Positions 47,706 through 57,230 are shown, numbered from the stretch's first letter. The stretch is DNA of 64,000 bases from Leptonema sp964619535 (GCA_964619535.1 CAZUEX010000002.1:186001-250000); one strand, 5' to 3'. Notes: generated by a model not told the origin, from the letters alone. Made by a program: numbers and translations.

Positions 47706-50609
47706 CTATGATTTTTGCCCTGCTGCAGCAATGTTACATGTGTCATGCAGGGCAGCAGAAACAAAAGATGGGATGGCCTTCTTCCAGGCATCTGGCATGC
47801 GTTCATGAACAAAACGGTACAGGTTTACCTCTCTGTCGCGGTCCAGGCGTAGAAAATCCAGCGTAACGGCAAGTTGCAGCAGTGTTCCGCGCAGTACGTC
47901 GCGGGCCAGTTCTGTTTCCAGAGGGTTGTGGCTGCCCCCGTAGCTGCGCTCCATCTGCAGGGCCTGACCCGATTCCGTCAGCTTATAGGGCCGAAGCCTC
48001 TGCTCAAGGTTACGACCTGTTTTAATGTCATATTGCTGGCTGCATCGGTCAAAACAGGCCTGAAGCTCTTCAAGAACGGCCTGCAGATCCTGTTCTTCTG
48101 CATATCGAATGTCTATGGAGAAGCGTACCTTTCGCGCCCGGTTCAGGAGGCTGACCTCCTGAACGCTATGCCCGAGCAGTCCTTCGCCCCCGCTGTTGAC
48201 GTCCAGAGAGAGATTACCTACCACGAACCCCTGGAGTTGTCCGAGCAGAAACCGCTGGTCTTCGGATGAAAGATCACCGCGCAGTCCCAGGGTGAGAATG
48301 CTTTCTCCAGGGATAACGTTTCGGTTTGTTCCAGGCAGGATCGCCGGTGCTCCTGCAATCCATTCAACAGAGCCGACCCTTTCTTCGAACGACGACTGCA
48401 GGTCTCGAAAGAAGTGATACAGCCTGCTGGCAGCCACGCCTGCATCGGACCTTTCCGCGATGGCGGCACCGCCTGCATGACCTTTTCGTCCAATCAGGTG
48501 GAAGCGCATGCCATAGTCGAGCTCGACGGGAACCTGGTCCTCCACAGAAAGCATGCCCACCGTCATACGCATGGCTGCATATTCCGGGCGAAGTGCCAGG
48601 TCGCGAATAAAGGCGATGCAGTCCAGTGTGGCCTCTTCGGCCTGTTCGCCTTCAAACGTGAAGTCCTCCTGATAGATGCCCATGATGGTGTTGACAAGCA
48701 CCATGGGGACGCCTGCTTCATGAAGCCGGCTTCCCTGTTCGATGTGACGCTCATAGCTGTGCGGGCTGTAAAAGGAACGTGGATTAAAGCATGTGGAAAG
48801 CAACTCCTCGGGGGAGTGATCTTTCAGTCGGTTTAATGTGTGTATCTCATTTCGCTCTTCGGCTTCTTTTAAGAATTGAAGCATGAATTGCAATCGCTGG
48901 CCGTAGGTATGGCCATCCTGGTTGGTCATTCGGTAGATGTGTTCTGGCTCGGCCAGGCCGGCAACGGCGGAGCTTCCCGGCATCGATACTCCCTGGCCTG
49001 TAAAACTCATCTCTTCGCCCACATAGGCACTGACGATCATGGTGCGCGGCACGGCCGGATAAACCGTAGCGATACCATAGTAGTGATGCATGTCCCGCAG
49101 AAGCTCGGCCACTTCAATGCCAGAGAGCACGCCAAGGCGTCCGTCGTACTTTCCGCCATCGGCCACCGTATCGATGTGCGATCCCATGGTGATGGCCTTT
49201 GCAACGACCTGGGCAAGGTTCTGTGGGTCTTTTAAAATGGTTTCTGCTGTTTCGTCATCGATGAGCAGGCCATGGATATTTCCGACCGTATCAATGCATA
49301 CCCTGAGACCGGCCTGGTTCATCTGAGCGATAAGAGAACGGGCCGCCCTGCAATACTCTTCGGTAAAGGCCTGAGCGGAGATCTGACCGGCTGAGTTGCG
49401 ACTGACGCGGGCCATCTCTTCGAGGCGTTCGCGCAGGCGAAAGCCAATGCCAAACAGTGAGGTCAGACCGCGTTTGGTGGTGATGGACTTCTGTAAAGAT
49501 ATGCTGGTACTGATACGGGTATTCAGCTCTTCGGCGGCTACCTGGTCGGCTACAAGGTTTACGACCCTTTTCAGAGGTTCAAGCTTCGTTTCAGACCAGA
49601 GGCTATCGAGGCGTATCTGTTCTGTCAGATCAAGGCGGGTCGACATTGCCTGCATCTGTGCGGCCAGTTCTACGACATCCTCTTCTCTACCCTGGCAGCG
49701 AGCCTCGATCATTTCAGCAAATTGGTACCGAAAGAAATCACCCGATCCTGTAAGCGCGGCCAGTCGCTCCTGCTGTTCTGCATCTTCTGCGGGGATGTTG
49801 TTTTCGTATGTCCAGGTTGCCGGGTCGCCGATCGTTCCCGGAGCCGCTCCGTTCATGGCGCGAATCAGCTCGAAATGCTCTTCCTCGCTCAGGCGATTGA
49901 GCGGATGATCGAGCATACGGTGATACACGAAACGCCTCTGGCTTTCTGTCATATAATCCTCTTGCAGTCGAAACCGACCAAAGAGCGGAGCGGTGAAGAT
50001 CAGGCTTTCCGGTGCATGCAGGTAGGTTCGCATCTGTGCAATACCGAAAAGATCTTCCCGTTCAATCGTCGGATCGATGACAGAAAAGGATACCCGGCTG
50101 TAACGGTGGTCAAAGAAGGCAAGGATGACGAAGATATGGCTTCGCGCCATTACGAATTGCAGCGTTTTGTCATGACTCAGTGTATAATCACCCGCTACGA
50201 GCTGGACCGTTTGAGAGCGATCGTCGCGCAGTACCTGGATCCCCTGCCTCTGCAGCCTGTTCAGCAGCACTTCATTTTGAGGATCAAAGGTATAATAGAA
50301 GCGGTTAAAAACAGACAGGGCATGGGGACGTTGATTGAAATCCGGTTCAGCCAGGGCTTCCGGCGACATATCCCTTTCCATGATCATGCCGCGCTGGATG
50401 GCATAGGGAGGAATGCCAAGCTCAATCAGCTTCTGTATTATGAGACTGCTTTTCTTTCCGCAGCCATACTCGGCAATACTGTAGGGCAGAGGCAGGAAGT
50501 TCAGGATCAGGTCACGGATCTTGTCTTTCTCTGCCATAAGAGGCAGTCGGCTGGAAGCATCGACGTCGATATTCAGGTCTATGGAATCGGAGTAAAAGGA
50601 GTGCTGCAT
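47706..50609 (-). CDS. Fusion: possible transglutaminase-like domain plus M20 amidohydrolase
   Basis: The protein has 967 residues. Residues about 30-190 carry a transglutaminase-like pattern: Cys50 in YGCGKKSSLIIQKLIELGIPPYA, His158 in RSHIFVILAFFDHRY and Asp179 in FSVIDPTIE. A helical linker (about 250-440) follows. From about 430 the M20 family amidohydrolase begins, with GSHIDTVADGGKYDGRLGVLSGIEV (in parts), VGEEMSFTGQG, ERHIEQGSRLHEAGVPMVL and GRKGHAGG, as in N-carbamoyl-amino acid hydrolases and allantoate amidohydrolases. Those alone have about 410 residues. The N-terminal assignment is my inference. It is divergent from the MBL-fold gene at 50721. Possible function: amide hydrolysis of peptide-like or ureido compounds. 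Confidence 0.7.
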   Translation of the reverse strand: MQHSFYSDSIDLNIDVDASSRLPLMAEKDKIRDLILNFLPLPYSIAEYGCGKKSSLIIQKLIELGIPPYAIQRGMIMERDMSPEALAEPDFNQRPHALSVFNRFYYTFDPQNEVLLNRLQRQGIQVLRDDRSQTVQLVAGDYTLSHDKTLQFVMARSHIFVILAFFDHRYSRVSFSVIDPTIEREDLFGIAQMRTYLHAPESLIFTAPLFGRFRLQEDYMTESQRRFVYHRMLDHPLNRLSEEEHFELIRAMNGAAPGTIGDPATWTYENNIPAEDAEQQERLAALTGSGDFFRYQFAEMIEARCQGREEDVVELAAQMQAMSTRLDLTEQIRLDSLWSETKLEPLKRVVNLVADQVAAEELNTRISTSISLQKSITTKRGLTSLFGIGFRLRERLEEMARVSRNSAGQISAQAFTEEYCRAARSLIAQMNQAGLRVCIDTVGNIHGLLIDDETAETILKDPQNLAQVVAKAITMGSHIDTVADGGKYDGRLGVLSGIEVAELLRDMHHYYGIATVYPAVPRTMIVSAYVGEEMSFTGQGVSMPGSSAVAGLAEPEHIYRMTNQDGHTYGQRLQFMLQFLKEAEERNEIHTLNRLKDHSPEELLSTCFNPRSFYSPHSYERHIEQGSRLHEAGVPMVLVNTIMGIYQEDFTFEGEQAEEATLDCIAFIRDLALRPEYAAMRMTVGMLSVEDQVPVELDYGMRFHLIGRKGHAGGAAIAERSDAGVAASRLYHFFRDLQSSFEERVGSVEWIAGAPAILPGTNRNVIPGESILTLGLRGDLSSEDQRFLLGQLQGFVVGNLSLDVNSGGEGLLGHSVQEVSLLNRARKVRFSIDIRYAEEQDLQAVLEELQACFDRCSQQYDIKTGRNLEQRLRPYKLTESGQALQMERSYGGSHNPLETELARDVLRGTLLQLAVTLDFLRLDRDREVNLYRFVHERMPDAWKKAIPSFVSAALHDTCNIAAAGQKS

Positions 50610-50720
50610 GACTTAACTGCGGTACACGCTATCAAACCCATGGGGAGGGGCAATCAGAAAAGGATGACTCGAACACCGGAATCCACTTGACGCTTCGTTT
50701 CAAGGGGATATGCTCGATGC

Positions 50721-51692
50721 ATGTACAGTTACGACAGCCAGAACGGAATTGGAACGATCGACTGCCATTACATCAAGCCACTCCTTGCCTGTTCATACAT
50801 CGTCGTGGATGGAGACGAGGTTGCTTTCGTCGAGAACAACACGTCTTTTGCCGTTCCCTATCTGCTCGAAGCCCTGAAGGAGCTCGGTAAAACGCCGGAT
50901 CAGGTCAAGTATGTAATCATCACGCACGTTCACCTTGATCATGCAGGTGGATCGGGACAGCTGATGCAGCACTGTAAGAATGCAACGCTGCTCGCTCATC
51001 CAAGAGCCGGACGACACGTCATCGATCCAACCAGGCTCATTAACAGCTCGATACAGGTCTATGGCGAAGAGCCTTTTCGACGCCTGTACGGAGAGATCCT
51101 TCCCGTGCCAGAAGAACGTGTGCGTCTGATGGCCGACGGCGAAGAGGTGATGCTCGGTTCTCGAAAGCTGCATTTCTTTCATACAAAAGGGCATGCCAAT
51201 CATCATTTCTGTATCCACGATTCGAAATCCAACGGAGTCTTTACAGGCGATACCTTTGGCATAGCCTATCCTATTCTGCAAAAGGGTGGGCCATACCTGT
51301 ATCCTACGAGTACGCCGACGGATTTCGATCCGACAGAAGCCCGTATCAGCCTGAAGAAGATTCGCGATACAGGATGCTCTCGCCTGTATCTAACCCATTT
51401 CGGGGAGTTTACGGCCCTCGACGAGGGCGAGGCACAGATGCGTGCAGGTCTCGATTTCCTGGAAGGTCATCTTGAGAAATCTGCGCAGGGACTGCAGGAA
51501 GGTCAGTCGATGGAGACGCTGCAGAAAGAGGTTGCCTCGTCTATCTTTGAGCGCATGCAAAGCGAGGTGGACGCGCGGGGCTTTACCGTCGACGAAGAAG
51601 GAAAAGAGCTGATGCGAATGGATGCAGAGTTGAATGCACAGGGCATCGTCTTCGCCGCTTCGCGTAAGGCAAAGTCACAGAGTCGAAGCTGA
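50721..51692 (+). CDS. MBL-fold metallo-hydrolase (glyoxalase-II-like)
   Basis: The protein has 323 residues and no signal peptide. The metal motif is VIITHVHLDHAGG, with further ligands in FFHTKGHANHH, GVFTGDTFG and LYLTHFGEFT. This fits the glyoxalase II/hydroxyacylglutathione-like group of beta-lactamase-fold proteins. The C-terminal 100 residues form an extra charged helical region that is outside the typical fold. The substrate is not known. It is divergent from the fusion amidohydrolase gene and convergent with purC, with only 11 bases between the stops. Confidence 0.85.
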   Translation: MYSYDSQNGIGTIDCHYIKPLLACSYIVVDGDEVAFVENNTSFAVPYLLEALKELGKTPDQVKYVIITHVHLDHAGGSGQLMQHCKNATLLAHPRAGRHVIDPTRLINSSIQVYGEEPFRRLYGEILPVPEERVRLMADGEEVMLGSRKLHFFHTKGHANHHFCIHDSKSNGVFTGDTFGIAYPILQKGGPYLYPTSTPTDFDPTEARISLKKIRDTGCSRLYLTHFGEFTALDEGEAQMRAGLDFLEGHLEKSAQGLQEGQSMETLQKEVASSIFERMQSEVDARGFTVDEEGKELMRMDAELNAQGIVFAASRKAKSQSRS

Positions 51693-51703
51693 ATCGAGCT
51701 CGG

Positions 51704-52615
51704 TTAGATGATTTTCTGGATGCGTCGTTCGATTTCGCGGTACAGCGTGATCGTCTTTTCGATGACGCTGTCGGGTAACGGCGGGGCTGGCGGTCTTTTA
51801 TCCCAGTCCAGCCCTTCCAGGTAATCCCTGATGTACTGCTTGTCGAATCCCGGCGCAGTCTTGCCCGGACGGTAACCGGACTCATCCCAGAACCGGCTGG
51901 AGTCTGGAGTAAGCACCTCGTCGATCAAGACGATGCGATCCTCTAACAGACCAAACTCGAACTTTGTATCGCAAAGAAGGATGCCCACCTGCGCCAGTCG
52001 AACCGAGGCCTCGCGAAAAAGAGCGATGGAAATCTGTTCAAGCCGATCTGTTAACTCGCTTCCAATCTGGTTTCGCATGAAGTCGACGGTAACGTTCTCA
52101 TCATGCTTTCCCGTATCCTCTTTGGTGGCCGGAGTGAAGATCGGTTCGGGCAGACGCTGTCCATCCAGCATGCCGGGTGGCAGGGCATGTCCGCAGATGC
52201 TGCCGGTCTTTTGATAGTCTTTCCAGCCTGATCCTGCCAGGTATCCTCGCACGACGCATTCGAAGTCCACACGTTTGGTCTTGCGCACAAGAACGGCTCT
52301 GCCGCGAAAGGGCTCGTAGTTCGTAAACGGAGCAGGGAAGTCTTCGATACGTTCACTGATCAGGTGATCATCGAAATCGAGGATCTGCTCAAGCGGGCGG
52401 TCATCAGAAAGCGAAAGTGTGCTGCCACTTCTGAAATGACGGAACCAGCGCGTTGACACATCGGTAAGGATCTGTCCTTTCCCTGTTACGGGCTCATCGA
52501 AAACGACGTCAAAGGCTGAAACGCGATCCGAGGCCACAAGGATCATGGCATCACCGGCATCGTACAGGTCGCGGACCTTGCCGCGGTAGAATGGCGAGGG
52601 AATCGGTTCGTTCAT
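51704..52615 (-). CDS. purC: Phosphoribosylaminoimidazole-succinocarboxamide synthase
   Basis: The 303-residue protein matches the yeast-type long form rather than the 237-residue short form. ATP-grasp-like motifs are FYRGKVRDLYDAGDAMILVASDRVSAFDVVF (in parts), RKTKRVDFECVVRGYLAGSGW, and the signature LVDTKFEFGL-like LCDTKFEFGLLEDRIVLIDEVLTPDSSRFW. It joins CAIR to aspartate with ATP in purine synthesis. Together with purS and purQ elsewhere in the window it shows purine genes are spread rather than in one operon. Its ATG at 52615 is 29 bases beyond the upstream YkgJ-type gene stop. Confidence 0.96.
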   Translation of the reverse strand: MNEPIPSPFYRGKVRDLYDAGDAMILVASDRVSAFDVVFDEPVTGKGQILTDVSTRWFRHFRSGSTLSLSDDRPLEQILDFDDHLISERIEDFPAPFTNYEPFRGRAVLVRKTKRVDFECVVRGYLAGSGWKDYQKTGSICGHALPPGMLDGQRLPEPIFTPATKEDTGKHDENVTVDFMRNQIGSELTDRLEQISIALFREASVRLAQVGILLCDTKFEFGLLEDRIVLIDEVLTPDSSRFWDESGYRPGKTAPGFDKQYIRDYLEGLDWDKRPPAPPLPDSVIEKTITLYREIERRIQKII

Positions 52616-52644
52616 AAGATAGAGGCCAGCGAATCAGGGAGGAA

Positions 52645-53235
52645 TCACAGGTAAAGGGTTTTAGAGCCCTTTGTTTGCAGTCTGGCAAAGCCCTCTTCGG
52701 TGCGGTTGGTTTCGATGACGATCCTGCGCAGCGAGAACTCTTCGCCGGTGCCCTTTTTGATTCCGGGACAGAATTTTTTCAGCCATTCATAATCCTCTGC
52801 ACGTTCGAAGTTGGAGGTCCAGAACGGGAAGGTGCGGCATTGTAAAGGGCGCACCTCATAGACCGTGCATTTGCCGCCTTTGCCGAGAAGGGCGCAGGCA
52901 TCTTCGGAGTCATGGAGAAAAAGGCCATTCTTCTCTCTCTGCACAAGCCTCTTATAGAGACGCTTCCATCGGGCATCGGATAGCCGCAGCAGCCTGCGAA
53001 TGCTGGCAAGATCCTCTTCTGTAAAATAGACCACGCCGGGTCCCCGGCAGCACTTGCCACAGGCCGTGCAACTCCAGCGGAAGGTATCGCCTTTCAGGGA
53101 TTGTTGCAGCTGTTCCAGCGACAGGCTGTGCGGAATGGGGTCACCGTTGGCCGAACGTCCCGCGACATAATGGCGATCTGTTTCGTCCTCTCTGGCCGGT
53201 GCCAGGGCAATCAGGGCTTTTAATGACTCAAACAT
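52645..53235 (-). CDS. YkgJ-family CxxCxxC-type cysteine cluster protein
   Basis: The protein has 196 residues. The family signature is SCTACGKCCRGPGVV, which gives the first three to four cysteines, and CALLGKGGKCTVYEVRPLQCRTFPFW gives the rest. These eight-cysteine proteins are thought to bind zinc or iron-sulfur clusters. Members have unknown function, sometimes related to Fe-S handling. The N-terminus has no signal, so the protein should be cytoplasmic. It is just upstream of purC on the same strand and divergent from fliK with 69 bases between starts. Confidence 0.85.
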   Translation of the reverse strand: MFESLKALIALAPAREDETDRHYVAGRSANGDPIPHSLSLEQLQQSLKGDTFRWSCTACGKCCRGPGVVYFTEEDLASIRRLLRLSDARWKRLYKRLVQREKNGLFLHDSEDACALLGKGGKCTVYEVRPLQCRTFPFWTSNFERAEDYEWLKKFCPGIKKGTGEEFSLRRIVIETNRTEEGFARLQTKGSKTLYL

Positions 53236-53304
53236 GCGGAGAATCCGGTTTGTATCGTTTTTCCCTCATGGAAACCCCTTTTTTCCTCGAAACTGGAATC
53301 AGAC

Positions 53305-54819
53305 ATGGAGATCCAGAAAGTAGCCTTTCTTGAAAGAGACCTCGGCCTTCGCCCTGCAGGGGCAGAGGTAAAGGCTGGCGGGGCCTCGGCCTTTTTTGAT
53401 ATGCTTACGGGGGCATCGGTCGAGGCAGGTATGCCTGTAGAGGATGTATCCAGCCACGCCGATGAATCGGCATTTCTGTCGGCAAGGCCCGAAACAGGCC
53501 CCGGGCATGAACCGGTTCAGCGGGAAGCCGAAAGCCTCGACCGCGAAGACAGCGATGTCAGGAGCGCTGATTCCAGCGAAGCGGAAAAGGATAACACCGA
53601 CTCTGTCGAAGAACGGCAGCAGAGAACGGAGAAGGCCGCAGAGGCCTCGGCGTCTGCGGCGCGAAAAACTGAAGAGAGCCAGACGTCTGAAAACGATGCA
53701 CTTGAAAATGATGCACTTATAACCGAAAAGATCGGCAAGGATGCTGCCCGGGTCTTGCAATCCCTCTCTGGAATCATCGGGGATATTGAAAAGAAGGCCT
53801 CGGACCCGTCCGAAAAGACATCGAAGGCAGCGGCCAGGGCAGGACGCTGGAAGACCGTCGAGGATCTGATCGAGAATGCGCACAGGCAAAAGGAGGTCGG
53901 CAAAGAAGGGCTGCAGAGCGTTGGCGCCCGACTGGAGCTTAAACCGGAAGCCAGAGGCGCCGAAATCGTGGCGGATAAGGATGTCGGTGAGCGAAATAAA
54001 CACAGAAAGACAGAGGAATCCCGTCTTGAAGATGCTCATGTAAGGCAACGGGTGGAGGTCTTCTCTGCCAGGGATGTGCAGGCCTCGATCGATGCAAAGC
54101 CTGAGGGTAAAAGCAAGATCGGCCTCGATGCCTCAAAATGGAATATTGTATCGGCCAGGCATGAGCGTCGTGAGGCAGCGAAGTCCGACAGCCAGGAATC
54201 GTCCCAGGGCGGACGGGAGTTCAGGGAATCAGGCCTTCCCAACCTTTTCCGAACCGTCGAACAGCCTGTAAGCCCGCAGGAGCTGGAGCGCGGCGTACGC
54301 AGTGGCCTGAATGAGCTTGTGAAGAAGGCCCATGTTCAGATTGGCCGTCAGGGACAGGCCTCGGCGCAGATCCGTATGAATCCCGAACATCTGGGCTTCA
54401 TGAGCGTCGATATGAAGGTTGAGGCCAACCGCGTTGTTCTAAAGATTCTGGTCGATCGCGAGGATGTACTCGAGCAGCTGAAGAAGGATCTGGACGTCCT
54501 GCGAACGGAGTTTGGCAAAAGCGGACTGCACATCGATTCGCTTTCGATCAAGCTGCGCGAAAGCTTTGGAACGGCCTTTCAGAATGACACACAGGAACAG
54601 AAGGATACAGCCTTCCAGGACGATGGCAGTCAACAGGGCGGGCAGAATCCTTCGCAGGACGAGAAGCGAAGAGGCTACTTTGAGTCCGCCTTTACAACGT
54701 CAGAGGTCGAAGAGCCCCATCCTGCCGCTGTATCAGGAGAGATCGGCCAGTCAGGCTATGAGAATCAGCTTGTTATGAATTTTCACCGTCCGGCCGATCA
54801 AAGAGTATTCCGGGCATAA
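53305..54819 (+). CDS. fliK: Flagellar hook-length control protein FliK
   Basis: The protein has 504 residues. The first 330 are low-complexity, rich in Ala, Glu, Lys, Ser and Asp, as expected for the extended ruler part of FliK. The C-terminal domain (about 330-425) has RMNPEHLGFMSVDMKVEANRVVLKILVDREDVLEQLKKDLDVLRTEFGKSGL, the conserved T3S4/Flg_hook fold that binds FlhB to switch export specificity. A further low-complexity tail (about 425-504, rich in Gln, Asp and Ser) follows. It is followed after 9 bases by flgD, a standard order. The protein is exported by the flagellar secretion system. Confidence 0.9.
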   Translation: MEIQKVAFLERDLGLRPAGAEVKAGGASAFFDMLTGASVEAGMPVEDVSSHADESAFLSARPETGPGHEPVQREAESLDREDSDVRSADSSEAEKDNTDSVEERQQRTEKAAEASASAARKTEESQTSENDALENDALITEKIGKDAARVLQSLSGIIGDIEKKASDPSEKTSKAAARAGRWKTVEDLIENAHRQKEVGKEGLQSVGARLELKPEARGAEIVADKDVGERNKHRKTEESRLEDAHVRQRVEVFSARDVQASIDAKPEGKSKIGLDASKWNIVSARHERREAAKSDSQESSQGGREFRESGLPNLFRTVEQPVSPQELERGVRSGLNELVKKAHVQIGRQGQASAQIRMNPEHLGFMSVDMKVEANRVVLKILVDREDVLEQLKKDLDVLRTEFGKSGLHIDSLSIKLRESFGTAFQNDTQEQKDTAFQDDGSQQGGQNPSQDEKRRGYFESAFTTSEVEEPHPAAVSGEIGQSGYENQLVMNFHRPADQRVFRA

Positions 54820-54828
54820 GAGGATCGT

Positions 54829-55743
54829 ATGGAACCAGTATCATCAGAGCAGCTTCGTAATCGTTACCTGAATACCGATCGTTCGGTGAACATACAGGAA
54901 ACCCTGAAACAGCAGCAGAAGCTGCAGGAAGGGGGATTGGATGGCGTTGAAATCCGCCAGGGAGCAAAGAATCTCGGTAAAGATGATTTTCTGAAGCTTC
55001 TGATTACACAGCTTTCGCATCAGGATCCCACACAGCCTGTTTCGGATCAGCAGTTTATCGCCCAGATGGCGCAATTCTCATCGCTTGAGCAGATGCAGAA
55101 TATTGCAACAGGCATCGAGAAGATGGGAGAGCGTCAGGCCTACGGCATGGTAGGGAAGTTCATCGTCGGCAAAGACTTTGCAACGGGTGAGATGATCAGC
55201 GGCGTGGCCAAAGCTCTCTTTTATGATCATGCCGGACAGGCCTTCTTAAAAGTAGGCGGTCGGGCGGTGCACATGAACGATGTAACGCTTGTTGGCGACC
55301 CTTCGGATTTCCGTCGTGAAGCCGGTGGTCTGGGACCGGCCACACCATCTGCTACGCAGCCCGGCGCTTCACAACCTCAGCCAGCGGTGCCCGGTGCCGC
55401 GCAGCCCGCCGTCCAGTCGGCGAAGGAGCCGGCGATCCCGGAGGGGCAGCCCGAGGCTGCAAAGCAAAAGAATCCGGCCCTTGAAAACGGGGCAGAGGAT
55501 TCCGGCCTGCCAGGCGCCGATACAGAGAGTCCCTCGCGAGCCACTCCGGAAGGTCTGAAAAGCGAAGGCCGGTTACCTGCTGAAAAATCAGGGGGCAGCC
55601 AGGAGAATCATAAAGTTCCAGGCGGAACGACCGAAGGTACGAAGGAGCCGCAGATCGAGCGAACCAACCTTCGCATGCGATCTGAGCTTGAACGCAGTTA
55701 TGGATACATGGCTTCGAGGTCATATCGAAGCTTTGCCGGATAA
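54829..55743 (+). CDS. flgD: Flagellar hook assembly (capping) protein FlgD with PAQ-rich tail
   Basis: The protein has 304 residues. The N-terminal half is FlgD: NLGKDDFLKLLITQLSHQDPTQPVSDQQFIAQMAQFSSLEQMQNIATGIEKM is read in parts, with the FLKLLITQL and AQFSSLEQ motifs, and the beta part YGMVGKFIVGKDF...LVGDP runs to about residue 162. From there to about residue 285 the sequence is low-complexity, rich in Pro, Ala, Gly, Gln and Glu (QPQPAVPGAAQPAVQ). Spirochaete FlgD proteins of Borrelia and Treponema are around 150 residues, so this tail is unusual. FlgD caps the growing hook. Confidence 0.9.
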   Translation: MEPVSSEQLRNRYLNTDRSVNIQETLKQQQKLQEGGLDGVEIRQGAKNLGKDDFLKLLITQLSHQDPTQPVSDQQFIAQMAQFSSLEQMQNIATGIEKMGERQAYGMVGKFIVGKDFATGEMISGVAKALFYDHAGQAFLKVGGRAVHMNDVTLVGDPSDFRREAGGLGPATPSATQPGASQPQPAVPGAAQPAVQSAKEPAIPEGQPEAAKQKNPALENGAEDSGLPGADTESPSRATPEGLKSEGRLPAEKSGGSQENHKVPGGTTEGTKEPQIERTNLRMRSELERSYGYMASRSYRSFAG

Positions 55744-55812
55744 TCCGGCAGAATGAATGGTTAGCATGAGAAGCCGAAGCAGCTTTGAAGCATTGGAAGG
55801 AGAAACAGACAT

Positions 55813-57204
55813 ATGATGCGCTCGCTTTATTCCGGTGTATCCGGATTGAAGAATCACCAGGTCCGGATGGATGTCATCGGGCATAACGTTTCTAACGTGA
55901 ATACGCATGGCTACAAAGCCGAACGTGTGAACTTCATGGACCTGATCAGTCAGGAGATTGCCGGAGCATCGGAGCCAAAGGACAACATTGGCGGTATTAA
56001 CTCCCAGCAGGTCGGTCTTGGTGCGTTGATTGCTTCGATCGATAAGATCATGACGCAGGGATCCCTGCAAACAACAGGCAAGAACACCGACGTTGCCATT
56101 TCAGGCGAAGGCTTCTTTGTGATACGGGACGGAGACAAGCAGTTCTACACAAGGGCTGGCTTTTTCAACATCGATCGTGATGGCTACTATGTGCATCCCG
56201 GCACAGGCCTGCGGGTACAGGGATGGAATTCGAGGACCGATGAGCAGGGCAACTCCTACATCAACTCTTCGGCTACCGTAGAAGACATTCGCATCCCGCT
56301 GTACCAGAAGAAGCCCGCAAAGGCAACGACCGAGGTCGTCTACGAGTCGAATCTGAATCAGGCCGTAGAGATCGTTCCGCCTGATGCAACAGAAGAGCAG
56401 ATCAGGGAATTCATCGAAGGCCCTGCCGATAAGCGACGTGGCCATGCAACAACCATCAACGTCTATGATCCGGAAGGCAACAAGCGTGAGCTTCGCCTTG
56501 AATTCTGGAAAACAGGCGAAAACCGATGGACCGGACGGGTTAACCTGGAGAACGCCACCCAGGTCAGCGTGAACGTTGTTGGTCCAGGGCTGACCGATAC
56601 GGCCGTTCCCGGCAACGATCGCTTTGAGCTTGGTTTTTCAAGCGATGGTCGGCTGGTATCCGTCAGCGACGGAGCCGACACCCTCAATGACGGGAAGCTC
56701 ATGATTGAGCTCAGCTACCGCATCCCCGGCAATCCGGAGCCTCAGACCATCCGGCTGAACATGGGTGAATCGGGAGAGGTAAAGGGCGTAACCCAGTATG
56801 CCTCTTCCTTTACAACCCGCGCCAGGGAACAGGATGGCTATCCGATGGGCTATCTGGAGGCCTTCAGCATCGATAATACGGGAACCATCGTCGGCACCTA
56901 TTCCAACGGTGTAAAGGAGCCTCTGGCAAAGATCGCCCTGGCAACGTTTACCAATCCGGCGGGACTGACAAAAGAAGGCGAAACGAAGTTTGCCTATTCT
57001 ATGAACTCAGGGGATCCGAATATCGGAGAGGCCGGCATCGCGGGCCGGGGAAAGATCAATGCGGGCTTGCTTGAGATGTCCAACGTCGATCTATCGGATC
57101 AGTTTACGGACATGATCGTTACCCAGCGAGGCTTTCAGGCCAATTCCAGAACGATCACAACGACGGATCAGATGATACAGGAGGTCCTTGGACTGAAACG
57201 GTAA
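55813..57204 (+). CDS. flgE: Flagellar hook protein FlgE without cysteine
   Basis: The protein has 463 residues. The first ATG is at 55813, and a second at 55816 is equally possible. AAGGAG stands 10 bases upstream. The N-terminal rod motif is LYSGVSGLKNHQVRMDVIGHNVSNVNTHGYKAERV (in parts), and the C-terminal one is SNVDLSDQFTDMIVTQRGFQANSRTITTTDQMIQEVLGL. The middle folds into the D1/D2 hook domains. There is no cysteine anywhere. The segment corresponding to the crosslinking site reads VVYESNLNQ, with Ser179 about where treponemal FlgE has Cys178, and lysines at 166-167 match the partner Lys165. A strong terminator follows. Confidence 0.95.
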   Translation: MMRSLYSGVSGLKNHQVRMDVIGHNVSNVNTHGYKAERVNFMDLISQEIAGASEPKDNIGGINSQQVGLGALIASIDKIMTQGSLQTTGKNTDVAISGEGFFVIRDGDKQFYTRAGFFNIDRDGYYVHPGTGLRVQGWNSRTDEQGNSYINSSATVEDIRIPLYQKKPAKATTEVVYESNLNQAVEIVPPDATEEQIREFIEGPADKRRGHATTINVYDPEGNKRELRLEFWKTGENRWTGRVNLENATQVSVNVVGPGLTDTAVPGNDRFELGFSSDGRLVSVSDGADTLNDGKLMIELSYRIPGNPEPQTIRLNMGESGEVKGVTQYASSFTTRAREQDGYPMGYLEAFSIDNTGTIVGTYSNGVKEPLAKIALATFTNPAGLTKEGETKFAYSMNSGDPNIGEAGIAGRGKINAGLLEMSNVDLSDQFTDMIVTQRGFQANSRTITTTDQMIQEVLGLKR

Positions 57205-57230
57205 GGACTGATACTGATTCGTAATTTCGG

